Assembly: GCF_000299395.1 (NCBI RefSeq)
Contig: NC_018656.1
Span: forward strand, 682,001 to 746,000
Source: Candidatus Nitrosopumilus sediminis
Lineage (GTDB): Archaea > Thermoproteota > Nitrososphaeria > Nitrososphaerales > Nitrosopumilaceae
Direction: 5' to 3'
Length of the DNA: 64,000 nt
A model generated the notes under the pieces. That model ran no database searches and was not told the origin of the DNA. It saw only the letters and a list, made by a program, of their open reading frames with translations. Both the position numbers and the translations under genes were made by a program. Of this stretch, positions 40,428 through 49,092 are shown one piece after another (within the stretch, counting starts at the first letter, position 1; each line of letters begins with the position of its first letter).

Positions 40428-41144
40428 TCACTTTAATTGAATTATTGGCTCCTTTTTTCCAATTGGCATAATAATGTCTGCAGGTATTTCGATTTTTCTA
40501 TCTCCTAATGATAAGATGACTCTTTTAGGTAGAATGAAAGTTCCTTTTTCAATGGTTTCAATTTTTCCAATCTGTCCTGCGTTGTTTCCTCGTGTAACTA
40601 AACCTTGACAACCTGTTTCTAGTTTGATGATCTCGATAATTTTTTGATCTGGAATTTGTATTAGACAACTATCACCTACATTTACTTTAGCATCTGAAAT
40701 CGTTGAACGACCATCATGGAATCCAATCTGTTGTCTTCCTTTGCTGATTGTTGTTTTACTTGTTACTCTTACAAGTTTTTTCGATTTTTCTGATTCATTA
40801 ATCTTAATTGGTTTTAGTAATTTCTCTTCAGTTGGAACTAGACGATAAATGTCTGAAACATCTTGTAGTTCTATAACATCCATTAATCCAATTGCATGAT
40901 GAAGTGATTTTCTTACAACTCCGTCAATCTTTACTCTGCCAGAATAAATTGCAGATTTTGCTTCTCTTAAACTTGTGACAATGTTTAGCATGTCTCTGAG
41001 GAATACTGCTGTTGGAACTGAATGGTTCTTTTTGTGTGGGCCTGGTTTTACAGTAATTACGAACCTCTTGTCTTTTCTAGTGATTCCCCAGAACTGTGGG
41101 GCCATTTGACGTTTGAGTTTTTTACTTCCTGATATGCTTACCAT
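40428..41144 (-). CDS. rps4e: Ribosomal protein S4e
   Basis: 238 residues. eS4 is shared by archaea and eukaryotes: LKRQMAPQFWGITRKDKRFVITVKPGPHKKNHSVPTAVFLRDMLN, then S4-like and KOW-like regions (VGDSCLIQIPDQKIIEIIKLETG). The start codon overlaps the L24 stop by one base, and it precedes L5. Confidence 0.97.
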   Translation of the reverse strand: MVSISGSKKLKRQMAPQFWGITRKDKRFVITVKPGPHKKNHSVPTAVFLRDMLNIVTSLREAKSAIYSGRVKIDGVVRKSLHHAIGLMDVIELQDVSDIYRLVPTEEKLLKPIKINESEKSKKLVRVTSKTTISKGRQQIGFHDGRSTISDAKVNVGDSCLIQIPDQKIIEIIKLETGCQGLVTRGNNAGQIGKIETIEKGTFILPKRVILSLGDRKIEIPADIIMPIGKKEPIIQLK

Positions 41145-41605
41145 TATTCTTTATCTCCTTCTTTTTTGGCATTATCTGCTACTTTTGTTTCTTTAGGGGC
41201 TTCTTTAGCTGGGTCTGATTTAGTTTCAGTTTTAGTTGTTTTTGGTTGTTTTCGTGGATCCTTTCCTTCTAATTTAGAAATTCTCCATTTATCTTCACTG
41301 TTAAGTGAAGTGACAACTAGATTAGATGTGTGAATGTAAACATCAAATTTATCTCCTTTAGTTTTTTCTTTTTTAACCCCTTCAATTGCAACACTGCTTT
41401 TTTCTGTAGATACGTTTGATACTTTACCATCAACTCCTTTGAATTCGCCTCTCAGAATTGTGACGCTGTCACCTTCGACCACTCTGACACTTCTTTTTCC
41501 ATATTTTTTACGAAGATCTTTAGAGAGTGCACTTCCAAGTTGTTTATTTTTTGTTTGGAATGTTGCTTGGTAAATCATTTGATTGCGCATTTTAGTTGGT
41601 TTCAT
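41144..41605 (-). CDS. rpl24: Ribosomal protein L24
   Basis: 153 residues. The uL24 KOW region [40 protein letters not shown] is clear. The last 45 residues form a charged Lys/Glu extension that is longer than in most archaea and likely disordered. L24 is an early assembly protein near the exit tunnel. Confidence 0.95.
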   Translation of the reverse strand: MKPTKMRNQMIYQATFQTKNKQLGSALSKDLRKKYGKRSVRVVEGDSVTILRGEFKGVDGKVSNVSTEKSSVAIEGVKKEKTKGDKFDVYIHTSNLVVTSLNSEDKWRISKLEGKDPRKQPKTTKTETKSDPAKEAPKETKVADNAKKEGDKE

Positions 41606-41608
41606 TTT

Positions 41609-42031
41609 TTATACCACCATTGATGCCAAGTTAGCTACTCTTGGCCATTTCTCTGAGGCTTCTGCAGCTACTGGTCCTTTGATGTCTGTTCCTTTCGTTT
41701 CTCCTTCTGGAGTGATGAGTACTGCTGCATTATCTTCAAAACAAACTCTTACACCGTTTAATCTACGAACTGCATATTTTTGTCTGATGATCACTGCACC
41801 ATAAACTTGTTTTCTAAGTTCTGCAGGACCTTTCTTTACTACAACATTACAAAAATCACCAACTGATGCTGATGCAAGTCTTGATGATCTAGTGTGATGT
41901 CTTGGTACATTAATTACTTCTAAAATTTTAGCACCTGAGTTATCTGCACATACAATATTTGCTCCAATTGGAATTACTTTGGTTACATATGGTCGAAATT
42001 CTTCTACTCCTTTGCCTGCTTGCTTTGCCAT
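41609..42031 (-). CDS. rpl14: Ribosomal protein L14
   Basis: 140 residues, uL14: GANIVCADNSGAKILEVINVPRHHTRSSRLASASVGDFCNVVVKKGPAELRKQVYGAVIIRQKYAVRR. L14 is part of the inter-subunit face. The start overlaps the S17 stop by one base. Confidence 0.97.
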   Translation of the reverse strand: MAKQAGKGVEEFRPYVTKVIPIGANIVCADNSGAKILEVINVPRHHTRSSRLASASVGDFCNVVVKKGPAELRKQVYGAVIIRQKYAVRRLNGVRVCFEDNAAVLITPEGETKGTDIKGPVAAEASEKWPRVANLASMVV

Positions 42032-42354
42032 TATGCTTTAACCTCCACAACTACATATGAAACAGATTTTGATATTGGTCTGCATTCTGCGGTTAGAACG
42101 TGATCTCCTGTTTCAACATCGATACAACTTGGGACGTGTGCATGAATTGTACTTGTTCCTCTTGCATATCTCTTAAATTTGCTAAAGTAAAGGGGGGCAT
42201 CTTTTTGTAAGGTGATTGTTTGTCTTGCCTTGCTTCCGGTTACTTTACCGTCAAACAGTTTTCCTCTTACTGATAAACCGCCATGGAATGGACAATGTTT
42301 ATCTTCACATTCTCTAGTTGGCTCTTTAACTTTTAATCCTATATTTTGAGTCAT
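42031..42354 (-). CDS. rps17: Ribosomal protein S17
   Basis: 107 residues, uS17: CEDKHCPFHGGLSVRGKLFDGKVTGSKARQTITLQKDAPLYFSKFKRYARGTSTIHAHVPSC. It binds 16S rRNA early in assembly. It overlaps the Rpp29 gene by 4 bp. Confidence 0.96.
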   Translation of the reverse strand: MTQNIGLKVKEPTRECEDKHCPFHGGLSVRGKLFDGKVTGSKARQTITLQKDAPLYFSKFKRYARGTSTIHAHVPSCIDVETGDHVLTAECRPISKSVSYVVVEVKA

Positions 42355-42617
42355 GCTTTTCCTCCAATTCTATCGAATGGTCTTTTTGTAATTTTTGAGC
42401 CTGCAATAACAATTTCTTTTCCTCCAATTGAAAATTTCCAACTGTTGGTAGATTTTGCTATTGATTTTACGCCCTTTTCTGTGTTTATTGAAAACATTGA
42501 TTTTGTTTCATTGATAATTCTTCCATTTAATCCTACTACTTGAGGGTTAGTTGACTGTATAATTTCGGTGTGTAGTCCGATAAATTCATGTGAAACTATG
42601 TTATCTGCAGTAATCAT
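42351..42617 (-). CDS. rnp1: RNase P protein component 1 (Rpp29)
   Basis: 88 residues. EFIGLHTEIIQSTNPQVVGLNGRIINETKSMFSIN is the Rpp29/Pop4 Sm-like barrel. With the RNase P RNA and other proteins it trims tRNA 5' leaders. The gene sits between L29 and S17 and overlaps both by 4 bp, the usual archaeal location. Confidence 0.93.
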   Translation of the reverse strand: MITADNIVSHEFIGLHTEIIQSTNPQVVGLNGRIINETKSMFSINTEKGVKSIAKSTNSWKFSIGGKEIVIAGSKITKRPFDRIGGKA

Positions 42618-42820
42618 TTCTCTCTCCTCAATTCATTTAATCTTGTTAACATTCTTGCAATATCATGACGTAGTGGTTTTAGTTTACCGCTCTCTTTTCT
42701 CAACGTTCCTTTAGATCCGTCAATTCTTAGTTTGGCCAGTTCAGTACGTGTTTCTTGAACTTTACTCTTGAGGTCTTTTTCGTTTAATTGTTTAATTGTC
42801 TTCATGCTAAGTCTGGTCAT
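42614..42820 (-). CDS. rpl29: Ribosomal protein L29
   Basis: 68 residues, two helices: [30 protein letters not shown] and [18 protein letters not shown]. uL29 lines the exit of the tunnel and is near the SRP docking site. It overlaps S3 by 4 bp. Confidence 0.95.
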   Translation of the reverse strand: MTRLSMKTIKQLNEKDLKSKVQETRTELAKLRIDGSKGTLRKESGKLKPLRHDIARMLTRLNELRREK

Positions 42821-43605
42821 TTCATTTGACCCTCCTCTTCTTCTAATGTTTCAAGTTCCTCCATCTTCTTTGCTTCAAGTGCAATTCTTTCAGATTCTGA
42901 TTTTGCTTTGTCCGCTTTACCTTTTACTTTTATAACTTCAATTTTTGCTCCCTCTACTTCAATTTCTTCAACTTTTATTTTACCAGCTGCTGCTTCTCTT
43001 TCTTTTCTGGATTTCTCTGTTCTCATCTCAAATTCTGGAATGAGTCTTTCTTTTCTTGCAATTCTAATTCTAATTCCGATTAACCCCATTGCTGTCTGTA
43101 CATGTGCAATATCTTCATCCACAACAATTTCTGCATGATGACCTGCTCTTGGTAAAATTCCCTGAGTGTGCTTTTCAAATGCTGAACGGTCACCTCTAAG
43201 TTTTCCTGAAATTGTGATTTGAACTCCCATTGCACCCCCTTCCATTATTTGTTTCAAAGTCCACATAGTTGCTCTTCTAAATGCAGTCCCTCTTTCAAGA
43301 TGTGATGCCATTCTATTACACATTACACTTGGTGCAAGTTCTGGTTTTTCAATTTCAACTACTGAAATTTGTGGGTTCTTTAATCCAAAGTCTGATGCAA
43401 GTTTATCCGTTAATGCTCTGATACCTGAACCTTTTCTACCGATTACAATTCCCGGTCTTGTTACATGTAATGCAACTCTAGTTCCTACTGGTGTTTTTGA
43501 AATTTCTGCGTGTGAGAAACCTGCATCTTTAATTGCCTCTCTCAGATAGTCTTTGAGTAGCATCATGTTGTAGTTATCTTTGATTACGTTTTTTACTGCT
43601 GACAT
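42817..43605 (-). CDS. rps3: Ribosomal protein S3
   Basis: 262 residues. The KH domain has [22 protein letters not shown] and the C-terminal half [15 protein letters not shown]. The final 60 residues are a Lys/Glu-rich extension. S3 lies at the mRNA entry of the small subunit. Confidence 0.96.
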   Translation of the reverse strand: MSAVKNVIKDNYNMMLLKDYLREAIKDAGFSHAEISKTPVGTRVALHVTRPGIVIGRKGSGIRALTDKLASDFGLKNPQISVVEIEKPELAPSVMCNRMASHLERGTAFRRATMWTLKQIMEGGAMGVQITISGKLRGDRSAFEKHTQGILPRAGHHAEIVVDEDIAHVQTAMGLIGIRIRIARKERLIPEFEMRTEKSRKEREAAAGKIKVEEIEVEGAKIEVIKVKGKADKAKSESERIALEAKKMEELETLEEEEGQMK

Positions 43606-43607
43606 TT

Positions 43608-44075
43608 CTAAATCTCCTTTGCCACCAATTCTACGTGAGTTAAAACATTGTTCTTTGGAGTTGCTCTTCCCATTGCTCTTGGTATGAATCTTTTTACAAT
43701 CACTCCTTTGTGAACAGTAGCATTTACAATTCTTAATCTATCTAAATCCATTCCTTTGTATTCTGCGTTGGATTCCAAATTATCTAAAACTTTGATAAAC
43801 TCTTTTGCTGTTTTTTGTGGATAACGTCCGGACATTACACCAGGGTCTGGTCTATGCCCGACTTGATTTTTATATCTTCTAAATGGAACTGCTCTTTTCT
43901 CATCTATTACTGCAATAAGATAATCACGTGCTTTTTCAATTGATAGACCTTTAATTGACACTGCAACTTCACGTGCATGTTTGTGTGAGATGTCTTTCTC
44001 TCTCAATGAAGAACGTACATGTCTAGTTGGGTCATAATTTTGGAAAGCGTAATCGAATCTACCCATAATGATCAC
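43608..44075 (-). CDS. rpl22: Ribosomal protein L22
   Basis: 155 residues, uL22: [35 protein letters not shown] and [27 protein letters not shown]. Its beta-hairpin reaches into the exit tunnel. The start overlaps the S19 stop by 4 bp. Confidence 0.96.
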   Translation of the reverse strand: MIIMGRFDYAFQNYDPTRHVRSSLREKDISHKHAREVAVSIKGLSIEKARDYLIAVIDEKRAVPFRRYKNQVGHRPDPGVMSGRYPQKTAKEFIKVLDNLESNAEYKGMDLDRLRIVNATVHKGVIVKRFIPRAMGRATPKNNVLTHVELVAKEI

Positions 44076-44467
44076 TTTAGTGGCACGTAGAGACTGGATC
44101 TTGATGCGCCAACACCTGGGGCACCGTGTGAAACTCTCTTGTTTGTTATTACATATTCTCCCAAATAATGTCCAATCATTTCTGTTGTCAATGCAACAGG
44201 TTGGAATTCCTTTCCTGAAAATACGTTTACTGTAACACCAACCATGTATGGTAGAACAATTAAATCTCTGACATGAGTTTTAATTGGGTTTTTTAATTTT
44301 CCTGCTTTTGCAGACTTTATCTCTTCAATTAATTTTCTTTTACCGTCTGTAATTCCTCTAGTAAGTGATCGCCTTTGTCTTGAATTGAATAATAGGAATA
44401 ATTTTTCTAATGATAGATTCTCTAATTCCTCTTTTGGAATGCCTCTGTATAAAAATTCTTTAACCAT
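44072..44467 (-). CDS. rps19: Ribosomal protein S19
   Basis: 131 residues, uS19: KNPIKTHVRDLIVLPYMVGVTVNVFSGKEFQPVALTTEMIGHYLGEYVITNKRVSHGAPGVGASRSS. It contacts the A-site tRNA. The upstream neighbour is L23; L2, which usually sits between them, is missing (41-bp gap). Confidence 0.97.
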   Translation of the reverse strand: MVKEFLYRGIPKEELENLSLEKLFLLFNSRQRRSLTRGITDGKRKLIEEIKSAKAGKLKNPIKTHVRDLIVLPYMVGVTVNVFSGKEFQPVALTTEMIGHYLGEYVITNKRVSHGAPGVGASRSSLYVPLK

Positions 44468-44508
44468 TTCTTATCTCCTCTGTTAGTCTTCGAGTTTTAT
44501 GGTCCATA

Positions 44509-44775
44509 TTATAGCATTCCTATCTTTGTTGCCAGGTCTCTGGCTTTTTCGGTGTTTTCAAACTGAACAAAAGCTTTTTTGCCGTAAATTGTTCTTGCAG
44601 TGTTTACTTTTTTGACATTTTCTTTGTAAAGTGTTTTTACTGCTTCTGAAATTTCTGATTTGTTAGCTGAAATCTCTACTATGAAACAAATTTTGCTCTC
44701 ATTTTCAACCATTGCAAAGGTTTTCTCTGTAATGTATGGTTTGATGATTATTTTCATTGCTTGATCTACATTCAT
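44509..44775 (-). CDS. rpl23: Ribosomal protein L23
   Basis: 88 residues, uL23: IIKPYITEKTFAMVENESKICFIVEISANKSEISEAVKTLYKENVKKVNTARTIYGKKAFVQF. L23 forms part of the docking site for SRP and chaperones at the tunnel exit. The start overlaps the L4 stop (ATGA). Confidence 0.95.
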   Translation of the reverse strand: MNVDQAMKIIIKPYITEKTFAMVENESKICFIVEISANKSEISEAVKTLYKENVKKVNTARTIYGKKAFVQFENTEKARDLATKIGML

Positions 44776-45584
44776 TGTGTTTTCACCATTACTTCTAGAT
44801 GTGTTGATTTGATTTTCCCAATCTCTTCTATTGCAGATTTGGAATATACTGTTAATCTGATAGGATCAGAGCCTGGTGCTAAATCTAGTACACTTAATTC
44901 TTTAACATTTCTTACTTCTACACCTGGTATTGATCCTGTTGCTTTTGACAAATTGGAAGAATCTCCAGTTACAAATAAAACACTTTTTCCTATTTTTTTG
45001 GTTCTTCCCCTAAGTCTTGATTGACCAGAACGTGGTTTTCTTGAGTTCAATCTTTTAACATCCTGTGATAATTTCAACGAATCCATAACTTTGATAATTT
45101 CACTTGTTTTGGAAATAGATTCTATGTCATCTGAAACTATGATTGGGAATGATTCTATACCTTCAATTTTGTGACCTCTTGATTCTACAAGATTTTTTGA
45201 TGCAGTAGCTGCAATTGCAGAGCATAGTGCCAGTTTGTTTTCTTTTTTGTTTAATTTTTTGTAAATTGCCTTCTCTACAATTGGTGGATGTGCTTGTCTT
45301 CCACCTCTAGTGGATGCTACTTCTGCTCCTTGCCCCTGTCTTCCACCTCCACCACCTTGCATTCTTGCTACACGAGATACGCCTTGTCCTGTAGGAGGAT
45401 CGTTAGAGTCTGCAACCACATCCATACCTGCCATTGGCTTTCTTCCCTGTCTTTGGAATTTGTGTGATGTTAAGTTGGTGAAAGCTTTGTGAATTAACTC
45501 TCTTCTAAATGGAGTTGAGAAAATTATTGGAAGTTCTACTTCGGTGTCTTTTGTTCCAGTAGTTGTATATGCTGTTGTTTTCAT
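44772..45584 (-). CDS. rpl4: Ribosomal protein L4
   Basis: 270 residues, archaeal uL4: GMDVVADSNDPPTGQGVSRVARMQGGGGGRQGQGAEVASTRGGRQAHPP is the extended tunnel loop. Later motifs include VSDDIESISKTSEI. The gene order L3-L4-L23 matches the S10 operon. It overlaps L3 by one base. Confidence 0.96.
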   Translation of the reverse strand: MKTTAYTTTGTKDTEVELPIIFSTPFRRELIHKAFTNLTSHKFQRQGRKPMAGMDVVADSNDPPTGQGVSRVARMQGGGGGRQGQGAEVASTRGGRQAHPPIVEKAIYKKLNKKENKLALCSAIAATASKNLVESRGHKIEGIESFPIIVSDDIESISKTSEIIKVMDSLKLSQDVKRLNSRKPRSGQSRLRGRTKKIGKSVLFVTGDSSNLSKATGSIPGVEVRNVKELSVLDLAPGSDPIRLTVYSKSAIEEIGKIKSTHLEVMVKTQ

Positions 45585-46579
45585 TATACTACTACCTCCA
45601 AAATGTTTGGTTTGGCCACTTTGACTGGCGCATTTCTAATCTGTGTTCTTAGTTTAATCAATCTCTTGTAAGTTCCTGGAACTGAGCCTTTCAGAATAAT
45701 GAAATCTCCTTTGACTAGACCAAAGTGTTTGTATCCTCCATCTGGATTAATTTTAATTTTGTCTGATTCTGTATTACCCATTATCATAATTCTTTTATCA
45801 TATTCTACTCTTTGATGGAATCCTGTTTGACCTGCTCTTGGAACTGTATACATGACACTCTGTGGTGAGATTGGACCTAATGAACCCACTTCTCTGACAG
45901 TTTTTCTTGATTTGTGCTGCTTCTTCTTGACATTCCATCTTCGCATAACTCCTTGCCATCCGTGACCTTTTGTAATTGCTGCAACATCTACTGTTGCACC
46001 AGTTTCAAAAATTTGTTCAATTTTAATTTCTTTTCCTAGTAATTCTTTAACATGAGCAAATTGTTTTTCAATATCTCCGCCACTTACCATTGCTTCAAAA
46101 ATATATGGTTTCTTCATTTCTAATCCTGCAGCTCTTGGTGATACTGCAACAATTGCATAAATCTCTTTAATTTTTCTTAATCTTGATTCTGCGTTCTCCA
46201 CTGATCCTGCGGTATTTTTAATTGTAATTTCTTTTGCAATGCTTTTTGGAATATCTTCTGCATAAACATCAAATTCTGCATGTTTGCCATCATGATCTTT
46301 AGAATAACCTCTGATCCCTAAAATTAGAACTGGTGGTGTTACTAACACTGTTCCTAAACTGACTAGTTGTTTTCCTGCATTAGGAACTTTGTCACGATCA
46401 TCAATGCTGACAATCTGTACACATCCTGCTTTGAATCCACAATGTGCTAAAATTTTTGGTTCATCTGTAGCAGAAAGTCTTGGCCAAGCCCGAATCCTTG
46501 CCTCCATGCTTCTTGCACGAACTCTAGGTGAGTATGCAAGACTTCCTCTACGTGGTTGATGTCTTTTTCGAGCTCCCAT
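45584..46579 (-). CDS. rpl3: Ribosomal protein L3
   Basis: 331 residues, archaeal/eukaryotic-type uL3: GARKRHQPRRGSLAYSPRVRA and GHGWQGVMRRWNVKKKQHKSRKTVREVGSLGPISPQSVMYTVPRAGQTGFHQRVEYDKR. It lies at the peptidyl transferase region. It heads the ribosomal block. Confidence 0.97.
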   Translation of the reverse strand: MGARKRHQPRRGSLAYSPRVRARSMEARIRAWPRLSATDEPKILAHCGFKAGCVQIVSIDDRDKVPNAGKQLVSLGTVLVTPPVLILGIRGYSKDHDGKHAEFDVYAEDIPKSIAKEITIKNTAGSVENAESRLRKIKEIYAIVAVSPRAAGLEMKKPYIFEAMVSGGDIEKQFAHVKELLGKEIKIEQIFETGATVDVAAITKGHGWQGVMRRWNVKKKQHKSRKTVREVGSLGPISPQSVMYTVPRAGQTGFHQRVEYDKRIMIMGNTESDKIKINPDGGYKHFGLVKGDFIILKGSVPGTYKRLIKLRTQIRNAPVKVAKPNILEVVV

Positions 46580-46672
46580 GATTAAATCGAATCATCGAAT
46601 TCCCTCTATTAAACCATGTGAGATATCGTTAACCACTAAAAAAAATCTGGTTAACCAACTGTGCCTATTTTG

Positions 46673-46783
46673 TTAAGGGGAAAATAATTCTGAGACTGAA
46701 TTCCAAATTGTATATCCTCCAATGATGATCCCTATAACTCCAAACCCAATTGCCAATAATAAGAAATTTTTTCTTTCAGCCAT
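46673..46783 (-). CDS. 36-residue single-helix membrane protein
   Basis: ATG at 46783, TAA at 46673. MAERKNFLLLAIGFGVIGII and GGYTIWNSVSELF describe one membrane helix with a charged N-terminus. It lies between the SPOUT methyltransferase gene and L3 on the same strand. Its position in a strongly expressed cluster favours it being real. The function is unknown. Confidence 0.5.
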   Translation of the reverse strand: MAERKNFLLLAIGFGVIGIIIGGYTIWNSVSELFSP

Positions 46784-46790
46784 ATTATCA

Positions 46791-47597
46791 CTAACTTTGA
46801 GCATTAATTATTGCTAAAGTACCGAGAAGTGCTTCTTCTAGACGTACTGTTTCAGTAGCTTGGTTTGGAAAAAAGTTTAATGATTTAGCGTTTTGCACTT
46901 TGTTCATTCTCCCTCCTATGATTTCGTGAATGCCTTTTTCAGGAGAACCAAACACGACAAGGGTTGGCTCATCTGATTTTGCATATTTTATTAGTTGTTC
47001 AGTTGATATTGGTTTTCCTTTTCTTGATGTCAAAATAATATTTCCTTTCCATTCTGATAACACTGAAAACAAATTTGCTCTTTCTTTTACTGAATATCCC
47101 CAATATGTTGGAACTTCACTTTTGTCAATATCCTTGATCGATAGTTTGGGGTATCCTTCTTTGAATCTGACAGTAACTCTTTTCCCAGTAGAAGTGCTTC
47201 CATAGTACTGAACTAATTGATTAATTCCAACATCTACAAACTTTTTCCCCTTTATGCTAACTACGATTCCTTCTCTAATGTCGCCAGTCTTGATTTTTTT
47301 AGAGTTCACCGGTGTGATGTGGCTAGGAATTTTTAATGGATGTAACACTCCTGCAAATTTTAAATCATTCATCTTAGGGAATAACCTTCTTCTCAAAAAC
47401 TGTGGTGTTTCTAAATATTTTAGAATCATTGCCATTAATCCTCCATCTGATTTGTTACTTCCTTCTTGATAGATGTAGATTGTATCGACTTTAAAAATTG
47501 CACATGCTCTTGCTAGAACTGAAATCTTTCTTGTCTTGTCGATTTTTAATGATTCATCTGATAATGCAGACTGAGGAATTGCAACAGATAATTTCAA
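46791..47597 (-). CDS. SPOUT-family RNA methyltransferase (DUF171-type)
   Basis: 268 residues. It starts KLSVAIPQSALSDESLKIDKTRKISVLARACAIFKVDTIYIY, has an inserted OB/beta domain (GDIREGIVVSIKGKKFVDVGINQL), and ends with the SPOUT knot portion EPTLVVFGSPEKGIHEIIGGR and NFFPNQATETVRLEEALLGTLAIIN. This is the archaeal relative of eukaryotic SPOUT1, a predicted uridine-N3 or related rRNA methyltransferase. It is a common neighbour of rpl3 in archaea. Confidence 0.82.
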   Translation of the reverse strand: MKLSVAIPQSALSDESLKIDKTRKISVLARACAIFKVDTIYIYQEGSNKSDGGLMAMILKYLETPQFLRRRLFPKMNDLKFAGVLHPLKIPSHITPVNSKKIKTGDIREGIVVSIKGKKFVDVGINQLVQYYGSTSTGKRVTVRFKEGYPKLSIKDIDKSEVPTYWGYSVKERANLFSVLSEWKGNIILTSRKGKPISTEQLIKYAKSDEPTLVVFGSPEKGIHEIIGGRMNKVQNAKSLNFFPNQATETVRLEEALLGTLAIINAQS

Positions 47598-47630
47598 CGT
47601 AATTTAATCTCACAGCTATGTTCGGAATAA

Positions 47631-48368
47631 TTATTTTTGTTCGTGAGGGTATTTCTCTTTTGCATCATTAGCATATTTTGTAATTTGTTCTTCTGGAACC
47701 AATTCATACAATCCAGTTTCTTTTTTGATATGTGCCATTCTGATATGGCTTGTTCCCTCTTTGTCTTCACTTGAAAGATAAATTCCTGCAGAAGCTAATA
47801 CTGCAGCATCATCAAGTGAAAGATCTTCTTTGTATGTTTTTTCTAAAAAGTCTGTTACTTGATCAGAACCGGAACCAATTGCAATTGCATCATAAGAAAT
47901 GTATGTCCCACTAGGATCAGTTAGATACAATTGTGGTGTGTTGTTGACAACTCCTCCAAGAATTAGTGCAACACCATAAGGTCTTACCCCTGCATATTGT
48001 GTATATTGTTGACATTGATCAGCTAAATGCTTAGCAATGGTTTCAACTTCTACTGGTTCATCATAAATCATTTTGTTACTTTGAGAAAAGAATCTTGCAT
48101 TGTCTACTTGACTTCTTGCATCTGGAATATATCCTGCCGCGGCTACTCCTACATGATCATCTATTTGGAAAATCTTTTGAGCAGTATCTGAAATTTGTAA
48201 TTTTCTTGGCTTCTCTTCAACTGCAATAATAATTCCATCTTTACATTTTATGCCGACAGCTATTGTTCCTCTTCTTACCGTTTCAATAGCATATTCAACT
48301 TGGTATAGTCGACCGTCTGGTGAGAATACTGTAATTGCTCTATCATAACCTTGTTGTGCAGGAAGCAT
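47631..48368 (-). CDS. psmA: Proteasome alpha subunit
   Basis: 245 residues. YDRAITVFSPDGRLYQVEYAIETVRRGTIAVGIKCKDGIIIAVEE is the archaeal alpha-subunit signature, with the N-terminal gate residues retained. Alpha rings cap the beta rings of the 20S core and dock the AAA unfoldase. The beta subunit is not in the window. Confidence 0.97.
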   Translation of the reverse strand: MLPAQQGYDRAITVFSPDGRLYQVEYAIETVRRGTIAVGIKCKDGIIIAVEEKPRKLQISDTAQKIFQIDDHVGVAAAGYIPDARSQVDNARFFSQSNKMIYDEPVEVETIAKHLADQCQQYTQYAGVRPYGVALILGGVVNNTPQLYLTDPSGTYISYDAIAIGSGSDQVTDFLEKTYKEDLSLDDAAVLASAGIYLSSEDKEGTSHIRMAHIKKETGLYELVPEEQITKYANDAKEKYPHEQK

Positions 48369-48502
48369 TTGATTGCAATGCTTTGATTATTCAATTTAAA
48401 CCATGCCCATTATTGAGAGTAATTGTTACTTTGATCGGAGCCTATGTACTTTGAAATTTTATTAATCAAACCTTAATTTGAAACTGAATTTATGATGGAT
48501 TT

Positions 48503-48919
48503 ATGAAATTTGAAATTGAATTTTCAGGTCATGAAAATATTCGTTCTAATCATCAAAAAACAATAGAGATTACCAAAGAATCTCACTTGACCCCTCAGGG
48601 AGATTGTATTGTAGGTGTTAATGCAAAATATAGTTGTGCTGACTTGCCTGAAGAATTAAAAAACAAACTCAAAAACATCGAGTCTAAAGTGACTTTTTCA
48701 ATCAAAGTAGGTGATAATGACTTTGTTATTGAGGGACAAGGTCATCCTGATCTTATCTTAACCCATACTGAAGATATTGTTATTAGAAAAAGTGATTTTA
48801 TCTGTCCTAGAACATTGGCAGTAAAATGTGACAAGGCCTCTGATTTGTTACCTAGAAGTATGGTAACACAGTTGCAAGATCCAAAAACTGTTGGAATATT
48901 TACTATCACAGTTGAGTAA
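48503..48919 (+). CDS. DUF371 archaeal protein
   Basis: 138 residues. The pattern FEIEFSGHENIRSNHQKTIEITKESHLTPQGDCIVGVNAKYSC and FVIEGQGHPDLILTHTEDIVIRKSDFICPRTLAVKCDKASDLLPR matches the archaeal DUF371 family. The molecular function is unknown. It is divergent from psmA; both promoters lie in 48369-48502. Confidence 0.78.
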   Translation: MKFEIEFSGHENIRSNHQKTIEITKESHLTPQGDCIVGVNAKYSCADLPEELKNKLKNIESKVTFSIKVGDNDFVIEGQGHPDLILTHTEDIVIRKSDFICPRTLAVKCDKASDLLPRSMVTQLQDPKTVGIFTITVE

Positions 48920-48956
48920 CACTCACAATTTTATAGTTAATGTATTGAACGTTGTT

Positions 48957-49076
48957 ATGGGTCGTAAAACCAATTTTTTTCTCCTAGTTCCATTGGCCGC
49001 TTTTGCTGCAATTATAATCGGATTCGGAATGTATATGACAATCTGTAAAAATTCAAACATTCCAATAAACTGCTAA
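48957..49076 (+). CDS. 39-residue single-helix membrane protein
   Basis: ATG at 48957, TAA at 49074. A charged start (MGRKTN) is followed by a membrane helix (FFLLVPLAAFAAIIIGFGMYM) and a short tail with two Cys. A TATA-like ATTTTATAGTTAA sits 20-30 bp upstream, giving a leaderless start, so I prefer this ATG to the longer frame at 48891. Confidence 0.5.
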   Translation: MGRKTNFFLLVPLAAFAAIIIGFGMYMTICKNSNIPINC

Positions 49077-49092
49077 TGTTCTCTATTGAAAC

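Noticed and set aside
48891-48956. Upstream start for the 39-residue membrane protein
   Set aside because: It would overlap the DUF371 gene and include the TATA box; the ATG at 48957 fits the promoter.
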